Positions 9,157 to 17,667 are shown, counted from the stretch's first letter. The stretch: DNA of 64,000 nt from Nocardia sp. CNY236 (GCF_000482385.1 NZ_AXVD01000002.1:1-64000), one strand, 5' to 3'. Translations and numbers: made by a program. Notes: generated by a model not told the origin, from the letters alone.

Positions 9157-10530
9157 CTAGATATCAAAACGTTGCATCTGCGTTGCATCGATCCCCAAGC
9201 GGCGATCGAGCACCCGAATCTTGGCTTCGATCTGCGCATACATCGGCGATGTGCGGTCGACGGTCGCCCGATAGGCTGCCCACGCCGCAGCATCGTCACG
9301 CCCTTCCGGTCCCGCGGTCCACCGGCGCAACACCCCAGAATCCCCAGAGCTCAGCGCCGCAGTACGCAAACGCACCCGCAATTCATCGCGAATGTCTATA
9401 ACTCCTGGCGCGGTTGAGCGCGGAAGCACCGGACCGGCGTATAGACGTAATGCAGAATGCACATCACCGGAGTCGAGAGCCGCCCGCAATGCCTCCACAT
9501 CGGTTGCGACCGGCACGCACAGGCGGTATGGGCGCGAGCTGACCACGGAGGGGCCAACGACAGCACGCAGACGCGATACCGCCGCCCGGATAGTGCCGTT
9601 GTCGAGGTCGGTATCGTCGAGCAGCAGCGCGAGATGGTCGGCGCCCAGACCTTCCGGGTGTTCGACCAGCAGCAGCAAAATCTCGGCGTGCCTTTGCGAC
9701 AAGGGGACTCGATCACCCGCAACGCTCAACTGCGGCTGCCCGAGGCCGAGTACGTCGAGTCCGAGCCGACCCACCGGGTAGGACTGCGCATCGTCGCGGC
9801 GTGTATGCCCAGCCAACGCGCTGCGCTCGCCCGACCGCATCGCCGCCAACAGCAAGTCCATCTCCGCGGCGGTGGCGGTGGCTTTGACCAACGCGAGGAT
9901 CTCCGGTTTGGCCACTCGGACCCCACCGGCGATCATCAACACCCCGACCAATCTGCCGTCCGGGTCGTGGACCGGCGCCGCTGCGCCGGTGATCAGATGC
10001 ATCCGATGGAGAAAATGCTCCGGACCGTGAATCCATGCCGCCTGGCCGGTGCGCACGACCATGCCGACGGCATTCGTTCCGATTCGGCGCTCGCTCAGGT
10101 CGTCACCGGCTCGCAGGCCGATCTCCGCTGCAGCCGTGACCTGCTCGGCGTTGCCGTGTACCGAGAGCACGCGACCGAACTGGTCGGCGACCGCGACGAT
10201 GAGGCCCGTTCTGGTCGTGTCCTGCACGAGAAGCTTGTCGATCAGTGGCATCAACGTGGCCACTGGATGCGCGTCGCGATAGCGCTGTAGATCGGCGCCG
10301 CGCAGGCCACGGCCATCGAGTACGTCCATCGGGTCCACCCCGCCATGGATGCTGCGCATCCATGATTCCAGCACCGCGGGACGCAGCAGTCCCGCGAGCT
10401 GCGCGAGTTGATTACCACCTGCGCTGAGATAACCGTGCGCCTGGGCGGCATAGACCTCGAGCGCACCGAGTTGAGCACCGGGCTCGACGCCGCGCCGTGG
10501 AGGGCGTCCGCCTGCAAAGTTGCCGACCAT
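9157..10530 (-). CDS. GAF-domain / winged-helix transcriptional regulator
   Basis: A 457-residue regulator. The N-terminal half (about 60-230) resembles the GAF sensor region of DhaR/AcoR-type activators, with the segment ERRIGTNAVGMVVRTGQAAW and a following ITGAAAPVHDPDGRLVGVL region. The C-terminal part (about 255-345) looks like a winged-helix DNA-binding domain of the OmpR/SARP kind. No AAA+ sigma-54 activator domain is present. Relatives sit beside alcohol and aldehyde dehydrogenase genes in actinobacteria, which fits its place after mftG, since mycofactocin supports alcohol oxidation (inference). It is on the same strand as mftG, 127 bases downstream. The ATG start has only a weak ribosome site, AAAGG, just behind a run of nine G. 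Confidence 0.8.
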   Translation of the reverse strand: MVGNFAGGRPPRRGVEPGAQLGALEVYAAQAHGYLSAGGNQLAQLAGLLRPAVLESWMRSIHGGVDPMDVLDGRGLRGADLQRYRDAHPVATLMPLIDKLLVQDTTRTGLIVAVADQFGRVLSVHGNAEQVTAAAEIGLRAGDDLSERRIGTNAVGMVVRTGQAAWIHGPEHFLHRMHLITGAAAPVHDPDGRLVGVLMIAGGVRVAKPEILALVKATATAAEMDLLLAAMRSGERSALAGHTRRDDAQSYPVGRLGLDVLGLGQPQLSVAGDRVPLSQRHAEILLLLVEHPEGLGADHLALLLDDTDLDNGTIRAAVSRLRAVVGPSVVSSRPYRLCVPVATDVEALRAALDSGDVHSALRLYAGPVLPRSTAPGVIDIRDELRVRLRTAALSSGDSGVLRRWTAGPEGRDDAAAWAAYRATVDRTSPMYAQIEAKIRVLDRRLGIDATQMQRFDI

Positions 10531-10542
10531 TTGCCTTTCTTT

Positions 10543-10551
10543 CCCCCCCCC
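10543..10551. repeat. Nine-base C/G homopolymer in the 5' leader of the GAF regulator
   Basis: Nine consecutive C on the plus strand read as nine G in the regulator's transcript, ending 13 bases before its ATG. Such tracts are prone to slippage. Here a length change would alter the spacing in the leader, not the reading frame. Confidence 0.6.
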
Positions 10552-10657
10552 AAACTCTACCGGTGGGTATACGGCGGCAACGGCGGATGCTGGCGTTTGT
10601 CCGACAGGTCACATCCGACGCGGGACCGGGCAAATTGTGACTTGCACGTCTTTCACT

Positions 10658-12112
10658 TCATCTGGCGAGGAAGCGATCGGCAGCCATTTCCGCGATCATC
10701 ATGGCCGTGGCCTGCGGGCCGCGACTCAGCGGTATCGGTACGACGGACAGGTCCACGATCGACAAGCCCGTCACGCCACGTACCCGGCAGCGCTCGTCCA
10801 CCACAGCGGCCGGGTCGTTGTCATGGCCCATGCGACACGTACCGGACAGATGCTGGGACGTAGCCAAATGCGTGTGCAGCCACCTGCCGCGATCACCTCG
10901 CTCCGGAATAGGGTCCACTGGTTCGGCACCCATTCGCCCCAGCAGTTCGCCGGCGATCGACACCGCATCGCTCAACCGGGTGCGATCCTGGTCTTCGACC
11001 AGATAGCGGTAGTCGATCAGCGGTGCAACGACCGGATCGGCCGAGCGCAGACGAAGTGAGCCAGTCGATCGCGGACGCATCAGCGCGGCGCCGAGAGTGT
11101 GACAGCCGGGCGTGAAAGACATCGTGTACGGACGGATTTCGACAGCGCCGACCTCGAGGACGCGTTCCAGTGCAATGGCCGGTCGTGCGGGCAGATCGGC
11201 CCGATAGTCGATCCCGATTTCGGGATGATCACTGAATCCGACGCCGACCCCGGCAGCCTGCACCACCGGGATACCCAGAGCTCGCAGGTGCCCCGGATCA
11301 CCGATACCGGAACGCAGCAACAATGCAGCCGACTCGATCGCACCCGCGCTGAGCACGACTCGATCCGCCCACTCGGTGTGCGTGCGGCCCTCGCGCAGGC
11401 AGTCCACTCCGATCGCTCGTAACCCGTCGAATCGGATACGGGTGACGTATGTTTCGCCGACGACGGTCAGATTCGGGCGGTCAAGGGCGGGAAGCAGATA
11501 GCCCAGCGCGGGACCCATCCGCCGGCCATCCTCACTGGCGCACGGTACGGCGCCGACACCGTCGCCGGCCTCTGGCTCATTGAGATCGGGCACATCGGCA
11601 TATCCCGCGGCCCGGCACGCCGCGGTGAACGCCGCGCCGACCGGGGACGGGTCCACGGTGCGACGCACCGGAATCGGCCCCCGCGCTCCATGCCACGGCG
11701 CGTCGCCGAAGTCGAGATCGCGCTCGATGCGGCAGTACATGGGCAGCACAGAATCGAACGACCATATCTCGGAGCCACCGAGCAGCCGTGACCACGCAGC
11801 GAAATCCATACGGGTCGCCCGCACGAAATAGCCCCCGTTGACCGTCGCGGAGCCGCCGATCACCTTGCCGCGCACGATGCCCGCGTGCACCGGCGGATCG
11901 TCGGCCAACGACACCGCATAGCGCCACAACCACTGCGCCTGTGGGCCGATCGGCAGCGCAGCGATGTCCAGCAACTCGGCGGGAATGCCATCCGGGGTGG
12001 TCCACAGCGGCCCCGCCTCGAGCACTCGTATGGTACGCCGGGAATCGGCGCTCAGCCGTGCGGCCAGAACACTCCCAGCCGTTCCACCACCAACGATGAG
12101 CGTGTCGACCAT
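10658..12112 (-). CDS. mftG: Mycofactocin system GMC-family oxidoreductase MftG
   Basis: A 484-residue flavoprotein of the GMC (glucose-methanol-choline) family. The FAD dinucleotide site VGGGTAG lies at residues 7-13. The second GMC signature is represented by GKVIGGSATVNGGYF, and a HLSGTCRMG segment near the C-terminus carries the usual active-site region. MftG is the GMC enzyme coded with mycofactocin and has been reported to return electrons from reduced mycofactocin to respiration; that role is taken from the family, not from this sequence. The start at MVDTLIVGG is preferred because GGAGG lies 7 bases upstream and the FAD fold begins at once. It follows mftF by 112 bases on the same strand. 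Confidence 0.9.
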   Translation of the reverse strand: MVDTLIVGGGTAGSVLAARLSADSRRTIRVLEAGPLWTTPDGIPAELLDIAALPIGPQAQWLWRYAVSLADDPPVHAGIVRGKVIGGSATVNGGYFVRATRMDFAAWSRLLGGSEIWSFDSVLPMYCRIERDLDFGDAPWHGARGPIPVRRTVDPSPVGAAFTAACRAAGYADVPDLNEPEAGDGVGAVPCASEDGRRMGPALGYLLPALDRPNLTVVGETYVTRIRFDGLRAIGVDCLREGRTHTEWADRVVLSAGAIESAALLLRSGIGDPGHLRALGIPVVQAAGVGVGFSDHPEIGIDYRADLPARPAIALERVLEVGAVEIRPYTMSFTPGCHTLGAALMRPRSTGSLRLRSADPVVAPLIDYRYLVEDQDRTRLSDAVSIAGELLGRMGAEPVDPIPERGDRGRWLHTHLATSQHLSGTCRMGHDNDPAAVVDERCRVRGVTGLSIVDLSVVPIPLSRGPQATAMMIAEMAADRFLAR

Positions 12113-12224
12113 GAATTGCCCTCCGATTCGTTCGGCGCCGGTGTTGTCGTGCCAGGCGCCTGGCGTACCCCGACCCGACGACCGGCACGGCACGGTCCAC
12201 GACCGTCACTGGCCGGCTGGGCGA

Positions 12225-13625
12225 TCAGTACGGCGGCACAGTGGGTTTCAATGCCTCCGGGCTACGCGCGCGCAAGGCGCCGAGCCACAGTCCAGCCCCG
12301 TAGCCGATGTCGTCGAGTCGCTTGTAGATCACGTATCGCACCGGGTCGAGTCCGCCCGCGTCCCGGTGGGTGAACCAGTCGGCCACGCCATCTGCAATGG
12401 CCATGGTGATCGCTATCTGCCGAATCCGCCGAGACAGGATCATCGCCAGGAGCGTGACCGGCCAGTAGTGCCGGCACAGGGCAGAAGCGAGACGCCACAG
12501 ACCGCCGACGAAGCCGCGCGTCAGATAGATCGCCGCGATCCGGGTGGGATTGTCCAGCTCGGTGAAGACACGACGCAACCGCCCCCAGACCATGATCAAT
12601 GTCATGATCGCACCCAAGCGCCCCCACACGGTTCGGGTAGCGAACCCGAAGGCGGCCAGCACCGTCCACGACGGCACCGACAGCGGTGAGACCAGTCCCG
12701 AGTGCCGCTCGCTCAGCGGCGCGGCGCCGGTACCGTAGAACAGTTTTCGCCCGAACCAGGCACGGAAGCGGACCCGGTGGTCGTGGGCCACATGGGCAGC
12801 GGGTTCGTAGCGCAGCCGCCAACCCGCTCGTTCCAATCGCCAGCACAGGTCGACATCTTCGGCAACGTGCATCGACTCGTCGAAGCCGCCCTCGGCCAGC
12901 AGCGCCCTGCGACGCACCAGCAGCGCGGCGCTCGGCACGTAGGACACCAGTCCGCGCGAACGCACGGCCGATTCGCGCCGGCCGAGATCGAGCGAGGAAC
13001 GAGTGTGCTCGTAGCGCGCAAGCGCGGTGGACTTCGGATCCAACGCGACGATTCGCGGAGCGACCAGCGCCACACCTGGATCACTGAAGTGGCCGAGCAT
13101 CACCTCGAGCCATCCGCTGCGCGGCACGACGTCGGAGTCGAGGAACGCAACGAAGTCGGTTGTCGCCGCGCGCAGACCGGCATTGCGAGCAGCAGCGGGA
13201 CCACCGCGACGATCGTTGCGCACCACGGTCACTCGGCAACGGGTGCCGCGACTGCGCGGGATCCGGACCGGCACGTCGGAACCATCGTCGACCACGATCA
13301 CGTGGTGCCCGCGCAACACTGCCAGTAGTCGGGCCAAGCCCTCGGCGTTGTTGCACAGCGGAACAACGATGGTGACCTCCTGCGGCGAGGGCAGCAGCCG
13401 AGGGCGGGGATTAGCCACTCCGGAATCGAGCAGCCGCCTGGCAACGACGGCGGACTTCGGGCCGTCGACCTCGAGATATCCGTCGCCGATCATCTCCGCA
13501 GCCTCCGGGGCAAGCCGCAGCAACCGAGTTGGCGAGCCACCGATCAGTACCCGCCCACCCGAGTATGCGCGGACCTGAGGATCGAGCCGCACCCCGAATC
13601 CATCGGGCAGGCGATCATGGCGCAT
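12225..13625 (-). CDS. mftF: Mycofactocin glycosyltransferase MftF
   Basis: A 466-residue family-2 glycosyltransferase that adds beta-1,4-linked glucose units to the mycofactocin headgroup. Visible are the GT-A start [18 protein letters not shown], the VDDGSD motif, the metal-binding region AFLDSDVVP, and the acceptor-side [20 protein letters not shown]. The C-terminal third is hydrophobic with probable membrane segments ([14 protein letters not shown] and [13 protein letters not shown]). It aligns along its whole length with Rv0696, including the start [11 protein letters not shown]. An in-frame ATG 36 bases further upstream (13661) is possible, but the chosen start matches the family N-terminus. 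In standard loci mftD and mftE precede it; here only 213 non-coding bases separate it from mftBC. Confidence 0.93.
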   Translation of the reverse strand: MRHDRLPDGFGVRLDPQVRAYSGGRVLIGGSPTRLLRLAPEAAEMIGDGYLEVDGPKSAVVARRLLDSGVANPRPRLLPSPQEVTIVVPLCNNAEGLARLLAVLRGHHVIVVDDGSDVPVRIPRSRGTRCRVTVVRNDRRGGPAAARNAGLRAATTDFVAFLDSDVVPRSGWLEVMLGHFSDPGVALVAPRIVALDPKSTALARYEHTRSSLDLGRRESAVRSRGLVSYVPSAALLVRRRALLAEGGFDESMHVAEDVDLCWRLERAGWRLRYEPAAHVAHDHRVRFRAWFGRKLFYGTGAAPLSERHSGLVSPLSVPSWTVLAAFGFATRTVWGRLGAIMTLIMVWGRLRRVFTELDNPTRIAAIYLTRGFVGGLWRLASALCRHYWPVTLLAMILSRRIRQIAITMAIADGVADWFTHRDAGGLDPVRYVIYKRLDDIGYGAGLWLGALRARSPEALKPTVPPY

Positions 13626-13838
13626 TCCTCGTATGGTAGGCGGAGATTCGCGCGCGAACATCAACGGACCAGAAATTCCGGCGCACTGTGGGGCGGAATT
13701 GTCGACCCACGGGAAGTGCGCCGTGCCGCCATCCGCTCCGGGCTACTACCGCGATGACCCATCCAGCATCCGGCAATCAAACGGCTATCACCCGGTCGCG
13801 CAATGGACAATGACAAAATCTCACACTCTGGCATACTT

Positions 13839-15452
13839 TCAGCAAACTTCATGGTGGCAGGGCACCGGACTCTCGTCGCAGGCACGGGCGGGCAGGCGTT
13901 CAGGTGACCATCCGGCCGGGCGCGTCGTATCGAGCGTGAGCGGAATCGGCCCCGTACTGCGCACACGTGGCGCGACGCGGCGCGAATGGTCGACCGACGG
14001 GCGGGGGACCACCCGAGCGGTATCGGCCAGCGCCGCCTCGCCATAGCCACGCACGCATTCTGGGTCGGGACCATCGACGGGTATCCCGGTGAAGAACTTC
14101 GCCGCCATACAACCGCCCCGGCACGCATCGTAGAAGCCGCACGATGCACATGCCCCACCACCGCTGGGTTCGCGCAACTCGGCAAACAGCTCGGCGGTAC
14201 GCCACACCGCATCGAACCCCCCGTCGGACACGACGTTTCCGGCGAGAAAACGATCGTGGATGGCGAACGGACAGGCGTAGACGTCACCGACCGGATCGAC
14301 CAAACAGACCACTCGCCCGGCTCCGCACATGTTCAAACCGGGCAGCGCCTGGCCGTAAGCGGACAGATGGAAGAACGAGTCGCCGGTGAGCACGCCGTCG
14401 CCGTTGCGCACCAACCAGTCGTATAGCACACGTTGCAGGTCCGGAGTGGGATGCAAGTCGTCCCAGACATCCGCTCCTCGTCCCGAGGGCCGTAGCCTGG
14501 TCAAACGCAAGGTGGCGCCATACCTTTCGGCGATCTCCCGAAAGGTGTCGAGCTGGCCGATATTGTGCCTGGTGGCCACCACCGACAGCTTGGGGTCCGA
14601 AAATCCGGCCGAAGCAAGATTTTCCAGCGCGCGCACTGCCATGTCGTAGGAGCCGGCGCCGCGCACCGCGTCGTTGACCGCAGCGTCCGCGCCATCCAGC
14701 GATACCTGTACATCGACGTAGTCACTGGCGGCCAGGCGGGTCGCGATCTGTGGAGTGATCCGCACCCCGTTGGTGGAGAATTTCACCCCCACTCGGTGCG
14801 CGGTCGCGTAGTCGACCAACTCCCAGAAATCGGGGCGCACAGTGGGCTCGCCACCACCGATGTTCACATAGAACACCTGCATACGCTCGAACTCGTCGAT
14901 CAATGCCTTGCACTGTTGGGTGGTCAGCTCACGTGGATCCCTGCGTCCCGAAGAGGACAGGCAGTGTACGCACGAAAGATTGCAAGCGTAGGTGAGCTCC
15001 CAGGTCAGGCAGATCGGCGCGGTGAGACCGGATTCGAAGCGATCGACCAGGCTCACCGCCCGGTCCGACGGCCCGACTCCTGCTGCTGGCGCCGGCAATA
15101 TCGAATTCGCGGACGTCGAATTCGCGGACGTCGAATACGCGGACGCCGAATTCGAGCGCGCAGTGCCGGGCGCGGCCGGTGTCCGGGCCGGCGCACCGAC
15201 GATCATGTTCGAATCGGCCAATCGGGTCAATGCGTCGACGTACGGTTCGGCACGGTCGGTCGCCACGCCAGCGGCAGCCAACGCGGCACGCACCGAGTCG
15301 TGCGTCGACAGCGATCGGACGATTTCGACGATCCGTGGATTCTTGAGAAACGAGAGTTTGCGGGTGTCGAAGTGATAGAGCAGCGCACCGAACGGCTCGC
15401 TGCGCAGCGCCACCTTCGGATGCAGCTGCCAACGAGAATCGAGATCGAGCAT
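13839..15452 (-). CDS. mftBC: MftB-MftC fusion: peptide-binding chaperone joined to radical SAM maturase
   Basis: One 537-residue frame contains two proteins normally coded separately. Residues 1 to about 85 match MftB, the small RRE-type protein that binds the MftA leader (LDLDSRWQLHPKVALR start and LLYHFDTRKLSFLKN). Residues 86-128 are a Ser/Ala/Pro-rich linker holding STSAN repeats. Residues from about 130 match MftC, which decarboxylates and cyclises the C-terminal Val-Tyr of MftA. Its radical SAM motif CNLSCVHC gives C157, C161 and C164, and the SPASM cysteines lie in CGAGRVVCLVDPVGDVYACP and CASCGFYDACRGGC. There is no stop or frameshift between the parts. It starts 12 bases after mftA. 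Fusion should fix the ratio of the two partners (inference). Confidence 0.93.
   Translation of the reverse strand: MLDLDSRWQLHPKVALRSEPFGALLYHFDTRKLSFLKNPRIVEIVRSLSTHDSVRAALAAAGVATDRAEPYVDALTRLADSNMIVGAPARTPAAPGTARSNSASAYSTSANSTSANSILPAPAAGVGPSDRAVSLVDRFESGLTAPICLTWELTYACNLSCVHCLSSSGRRDPRELTTQQCKALIDEFERMQVFYVNIGGGEPTVRPDFWELVDYATAHRVGVKFSTNGVRITPQIATRLAASDYVDVQVSLDGADAAVNDAVRGAGSYDMAVRALENLASAGFSDPKLSVVATRHNIGQLDTFREIAERYGATLRLTRLRPSGRGADVWDDLHPTPDLQRVLYDWLVRNGDGVLTGDSFFHLSAYGQALPGLNMCGAGRVVCLVDPVGDVYACPFAIHDRFLAGNVVSDGGFDAVWRTAELFAELREPSGGGACASCGFYDACRGGCMAAKFFTGIPVDGPDPECVRGYGEAALADTARVVPRPSVDHSRRVAPRVRSTGPIPLTLDTTRPAGWSPERLPARACDESPVPCHHEVC
15101..15160. repeat. 15-bp tandem repeat coding the MftBC linker
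   Basis: Units start at 15101, 15116, 15131 and 15146. The first two are identical, the third differs by one base and the fourth is decayed. Read on the minus strand they code the pentapeptide pattern STSAN. The unit is a multiple of three, so copy-number change would lengthen or shorten the linker between the MftB and MftC parts without breaking the frame. Confidence 0.85.
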
Positions 15453-15464
15453 CGTCGACCGCCG

Positions 15465-15611
15465 TCAGTAGACGCCGCACATGCCGTCGATCGATACCTC
15501 TTCGACGAGAGTCTCCTCGATCAACGACTCCTCGGCCGACCGCGCTGCGACGGCCGTCGCTGCGTCGGCGACGTCGGCATCGGCGCGTCCAATGGATTCG
15601 AATTCCGGCAT
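15465..15611 (-). CDS. mftA: Mycofactocin precursor peptide MftA
   Basis: A 48-residue precursor ending in the hallmark IDGMCGVY, whose last two residues (Val-Tyr) become the redox cofactor core. The acidic recognition stretch EESLIEETLVEEVS precedes it, as in MftA of mycobacteria. The N-terminal extension (MPEFESIGRADADVADAATA) is longer and more Ala/Asp-rich than I recall for mycobacterial MftA, which is just over 30 residues. The ATG has a GGGAGG ribosome site 5 bases upstream. It is the first gene of the minus-strand mft group and diverges from a TetR gene. Confidence 0.95.
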   Translation of the reverse strand: MPEFESIGRADADVADAATAVAARSAEESLIEETLVEEVSIDGMCGVY

Positions 15612-15694
15612 GCATACCTCCCGAGAGGACTCTCCGTGTGGCCGGCTACCCACTGCAGCCCGCGATGACACGATAACGTCATCAGCTGACAAAA

Positions 15695-15708
15695 TGAAAC
15701 ACGTTTCA
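15695..15708. promoter_or_regulatory. Palindromic operator in the mftA-tetR divergent promoter region
   Basis: TGAAACACGTTTCA is a perfect 6-2-6 palindrome typical of TetR-family operators. Eleven of its bases (TGAAACACGTT) recur in front of the ferredoxin reductase at 16502. Both fit the KstR-type consensus TNNAACNNGTTNNA. On the mftA side the half-site GTTTCA could serve as a weak -35, with TTATCG (15676-15671) as a -10 after 18 bases, so a bound repressor would block it. A further inverted repeat, GATGAC with GTCATC, lies at 15664-15683. Confidence 0.6.
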
Positions 15709-15874
15709 CACACCGAAGCAGAAGCCGCCCGCGCGATACGACCACGATGCGCGCCGCGTCGAACATGCGCCGATCGAGTCGGGTCCGGCACTCTAGACTG
15801 CGGTGGACAGCAGCTGAGCAGGCGACGAGCGGATGCGCACACGCCGTGGTAGAGGTGGCATGGGAGTCGGACGA

Positions 15875-16498
15875 ATGCAAACGAACGGGGGCGGCGGCAC
15901 ACTGTCGGAGTCCGAGATCGTCGAGGCCGCGCTACGGGTGGTCCGCGAGGACGGTGTGGAAAAACTCTCCATGAGGCGACTGTCTCGCGAACTCGGCGTC
16001 TCCCCCATGGCGCCCTATTACTACGTCGCCGACAAACGGGAGTTACTCGACTTGGTGGCCAGTGCGGCACTGAGCGGTGTCCGCACGCCGCCGCCGGAAT
16101 CTCGGTCGTGGCAATTTCGGCTGCGCGACCTCGTCGACCAGATCGACGAACGGTTGCGCAAACATCCCGGCCTCGGAGACATCCTGATCGAGCAGATGCC
16201 GGGCAAACAACTGGATCTCATCGCCGCGATCATGGACGTCCTCGCCGAAGCGGGCTTCTCGGACCGCGATGTTCTCGCCGCCTACGCAACGATCCACACC
16301 TACTTGTTCGGACGCAGCCGAGTGAATCCGCGCGACCGTGCCACACCCGCGGGCGTGGCACTGCCTCCCATCGTCGAGCGCGCCACCCGCTATGCAGTCG
16401 ACCTGCGCGGACGATACTCCTACGACTTCGGCATGGACGTGCTGATCGCTGGCCTGGAGGCTCGGCTTGTCCGGCGTACGACCTCCGACGTACGATGA
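15875..16498 (+). CDS. TetR-family regulator divergent from mftA
   Basis: A 207-residue repressor with an N-terminal helix-turn-helix (LSESEIVEAALRVVREDG, then MRRLSRELGVSPMAPYYYVADKRELL) and a helical ligand domain. It occupies the place of MftR, but its sequence does not look like mycobacterial MftR (Rv0691c), so I do not use that name. Palindromes at 15695 and 16498 flank the gene, which suggests it controls itself, mftA and the downstream reductase; the ligand is unknown. Starts at 15833 and 15860 are possible. The chosen ATG has GGAG 8 bases upstream. It is 61 bases from the next gene on the same strand. Confidence 0.85.
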   Translation: MQTNGGGGTLSESEIVEAALRVVREDGVEKLSMRRLSRELGVSPMAPYYYVADKRELLDLVASAALSGVRTPPPESRSWQFRLRDLVDQIDERLRKHPGLGDILIEQMPGKQLDLIAAIMDVLAEAGFSDRDVLAAYATIHTYLFGRSRVNPRDRATPAGVALPPIVERATRYAVDLRGRYSYDFGMDVLIAGLEARLVRRTTSDVR

Positions 16499-16519
16499 AA
16501 CTGAAACACGTTCTAGTTT
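16498..16519. promoter_or_regulatory. Near-palindromic operator upstream of the ferredoxin reductase
   Basis: A 22-base element with arms AAACTGAAAC and GTTCTAGTTT, which match at 8 of 10 positions. Its core TGAAACACGTTCTA (16502-16515) shares the first 11 bases with the site at 15695. It begins on the last base of the TetR stop codon and ends 40 bases before the reductase ATG. Confidence 0.6.
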
Positions 16520-16559
16520 TGGAGCGGCATGGCGGCTCCGCCACGCTCGAGAGGACCAC

Positions 16560-17615
16560 ATGACCACTGTCGAGGTTCCGCACGGTTCGCGCTCGGCGGT
16601 ACTGCAGGTATCCGCAGTCATCGCCGAGACCGCCGATACCCGTTCATTGGTCTTCGCCGTTCCTCGCGAACTGACCGAGAAGTTTCGGTACTCGCCCGGT
16701 CAGTTCCTCACGTTGCGCATCCCCAGCGACAGGACCGGATCGGTCGCTCGATGCTATTCGTTGGCCAGCTCGCCCTACACCGACGATCATCCGAAGGTGA
16801 CCGTGAAGCGGACCGAAGGCGGTTATGGGTCGAACTGGCTGTGCGACAACGTCGAAGTGGGCGACCAGATCGAAGTATTGCCGCCCTCGGGCATCTTCAC
16901 TCCCAAGGACCTGGACGAGGACCTGCTGTTGTTCGGGGCGGGCAGCGGCATCACCCCGGTGATGTCCATTCTGAAATCGGCGCTGGCGCGCGGAACCGGC
17001 CGCATCGTTCTCGTGTACGCCAACCGCGACGACGAATCGGTGATCTTCGCCGGTGAGCTCCACGACCTGGCAGACAAGCATCCGCAGCGCCTCACCGTGA
17101 TCCACTGGCTGGAACGCCTCCAAGGACTGCCCACGGCCGATGCACTGGCCACTCTGGTTTCGCCCTATCGCGACCACGAAGCATTCATGTGCGGCCCGAA
17201 GCCCTTCATGGATCGCGTACGCGACGCACTCGGACAACTCGGCGTGCCACGTGCGCGGACACACGCCGAAGTGTTCAATTCCCTTGCCGGAGACCCGTTC
17301 ACCGACAAGGCGCCGATCGAGACGGTCGACGACGACCTGGCCGACGCAGCGACCGTCGAAGTCGAACTCGACGGCGAAGTGCACGAACTGACCTGGCCGC
17401 GCCGGCAGACCCTGGTGGAGATCATGCTGGCCAAAGGATTGGACGTACCGTATTCCTGCCAAGAAGGCGAGTGCGGGTCGTGTGCCTGCACAGTCGTGGA
17501 GGGCGCGGTCGACATGGACAATGCCGAGATCCTGGACCCGCAGGACATCGAGGACGGCTACATCCTCGGCTGCCAGGCGCATCCGGTGACCGACCACCTG
17601 AAAATCCAGTTCTGA
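16560..17615 (+). CDS. KshB-like flavin/2Fe-2S oxygenase reductase
   Basis: A 351-residue electron-transfer protein passing electrons from NAD(P)H through FAD and a plant-type 2Fe-2S cluster to an oxygenase. The FAD site RCYSLASSP lies near residues 62-70, the nucleotide site GAGSGITPVMS near 129-139, and the C-terminal ferredoxin domain has CQEGECGSCAC plus a distal Cys in ILGCQA. The family includes KshB, the reductase of 3-ketosteroid 9-alpha-hydroxylase; no KshA partner is in the window, so the substrate is unknown. The ATG start has GAGAGGA at a good distance. An upstream operator shared with mftA and tetR suggests joint regulation. Confidence 0.88.
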   Translation: MTTVEVPHGSRSAVLQVSAVIAETADTRSLVFAVPRELTEKFRYSPGQFLTLRIPSDRTGSVARCYSLASSPYTDDHPKVTVKRTEGGYGSNWLCDNVEVGDQIEVLPPSGIFTPKDLDEDLLLFGAGSGITPVMSILKSALARGTGRIVLVYANRDDESVIFAGELHDLADKHPQRLTVIHWLERLQGLPTADALATLVSPYRDHEAFMCGPKPFMDRVRDALGQLGVPRARTHAEVFNSLAGDPFTDKAPIETVDDDLADAATVEVELDGEVHELTWPRRQTLVEIMLAKGLDVPYSCQEGECGSCACTVVEGAVDMDNAEILDPQDIEDGYILGCQAHPVTDHLKIQF

Positions 17616-17667
17616 CCTCGACCGGCGCCCAGCGGACCGACACCGGACACCGAGATCCGAACAGCCG

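Noticed and set aside
8982..9401. Small plus-strand ORF between the NRPS and the GAF regulator
   Set aside because: It has no ribosome site, overlaps the end of the regulator gene and gives low-complexity sequence after the first 25 residues.
15875..16498. Naming the TetR gene mftR
   Set aside because: Its position fits, but the sequence does not resemble mycobacterial MftR, and its operator resembles a KstR-type site, so the name was withheld.
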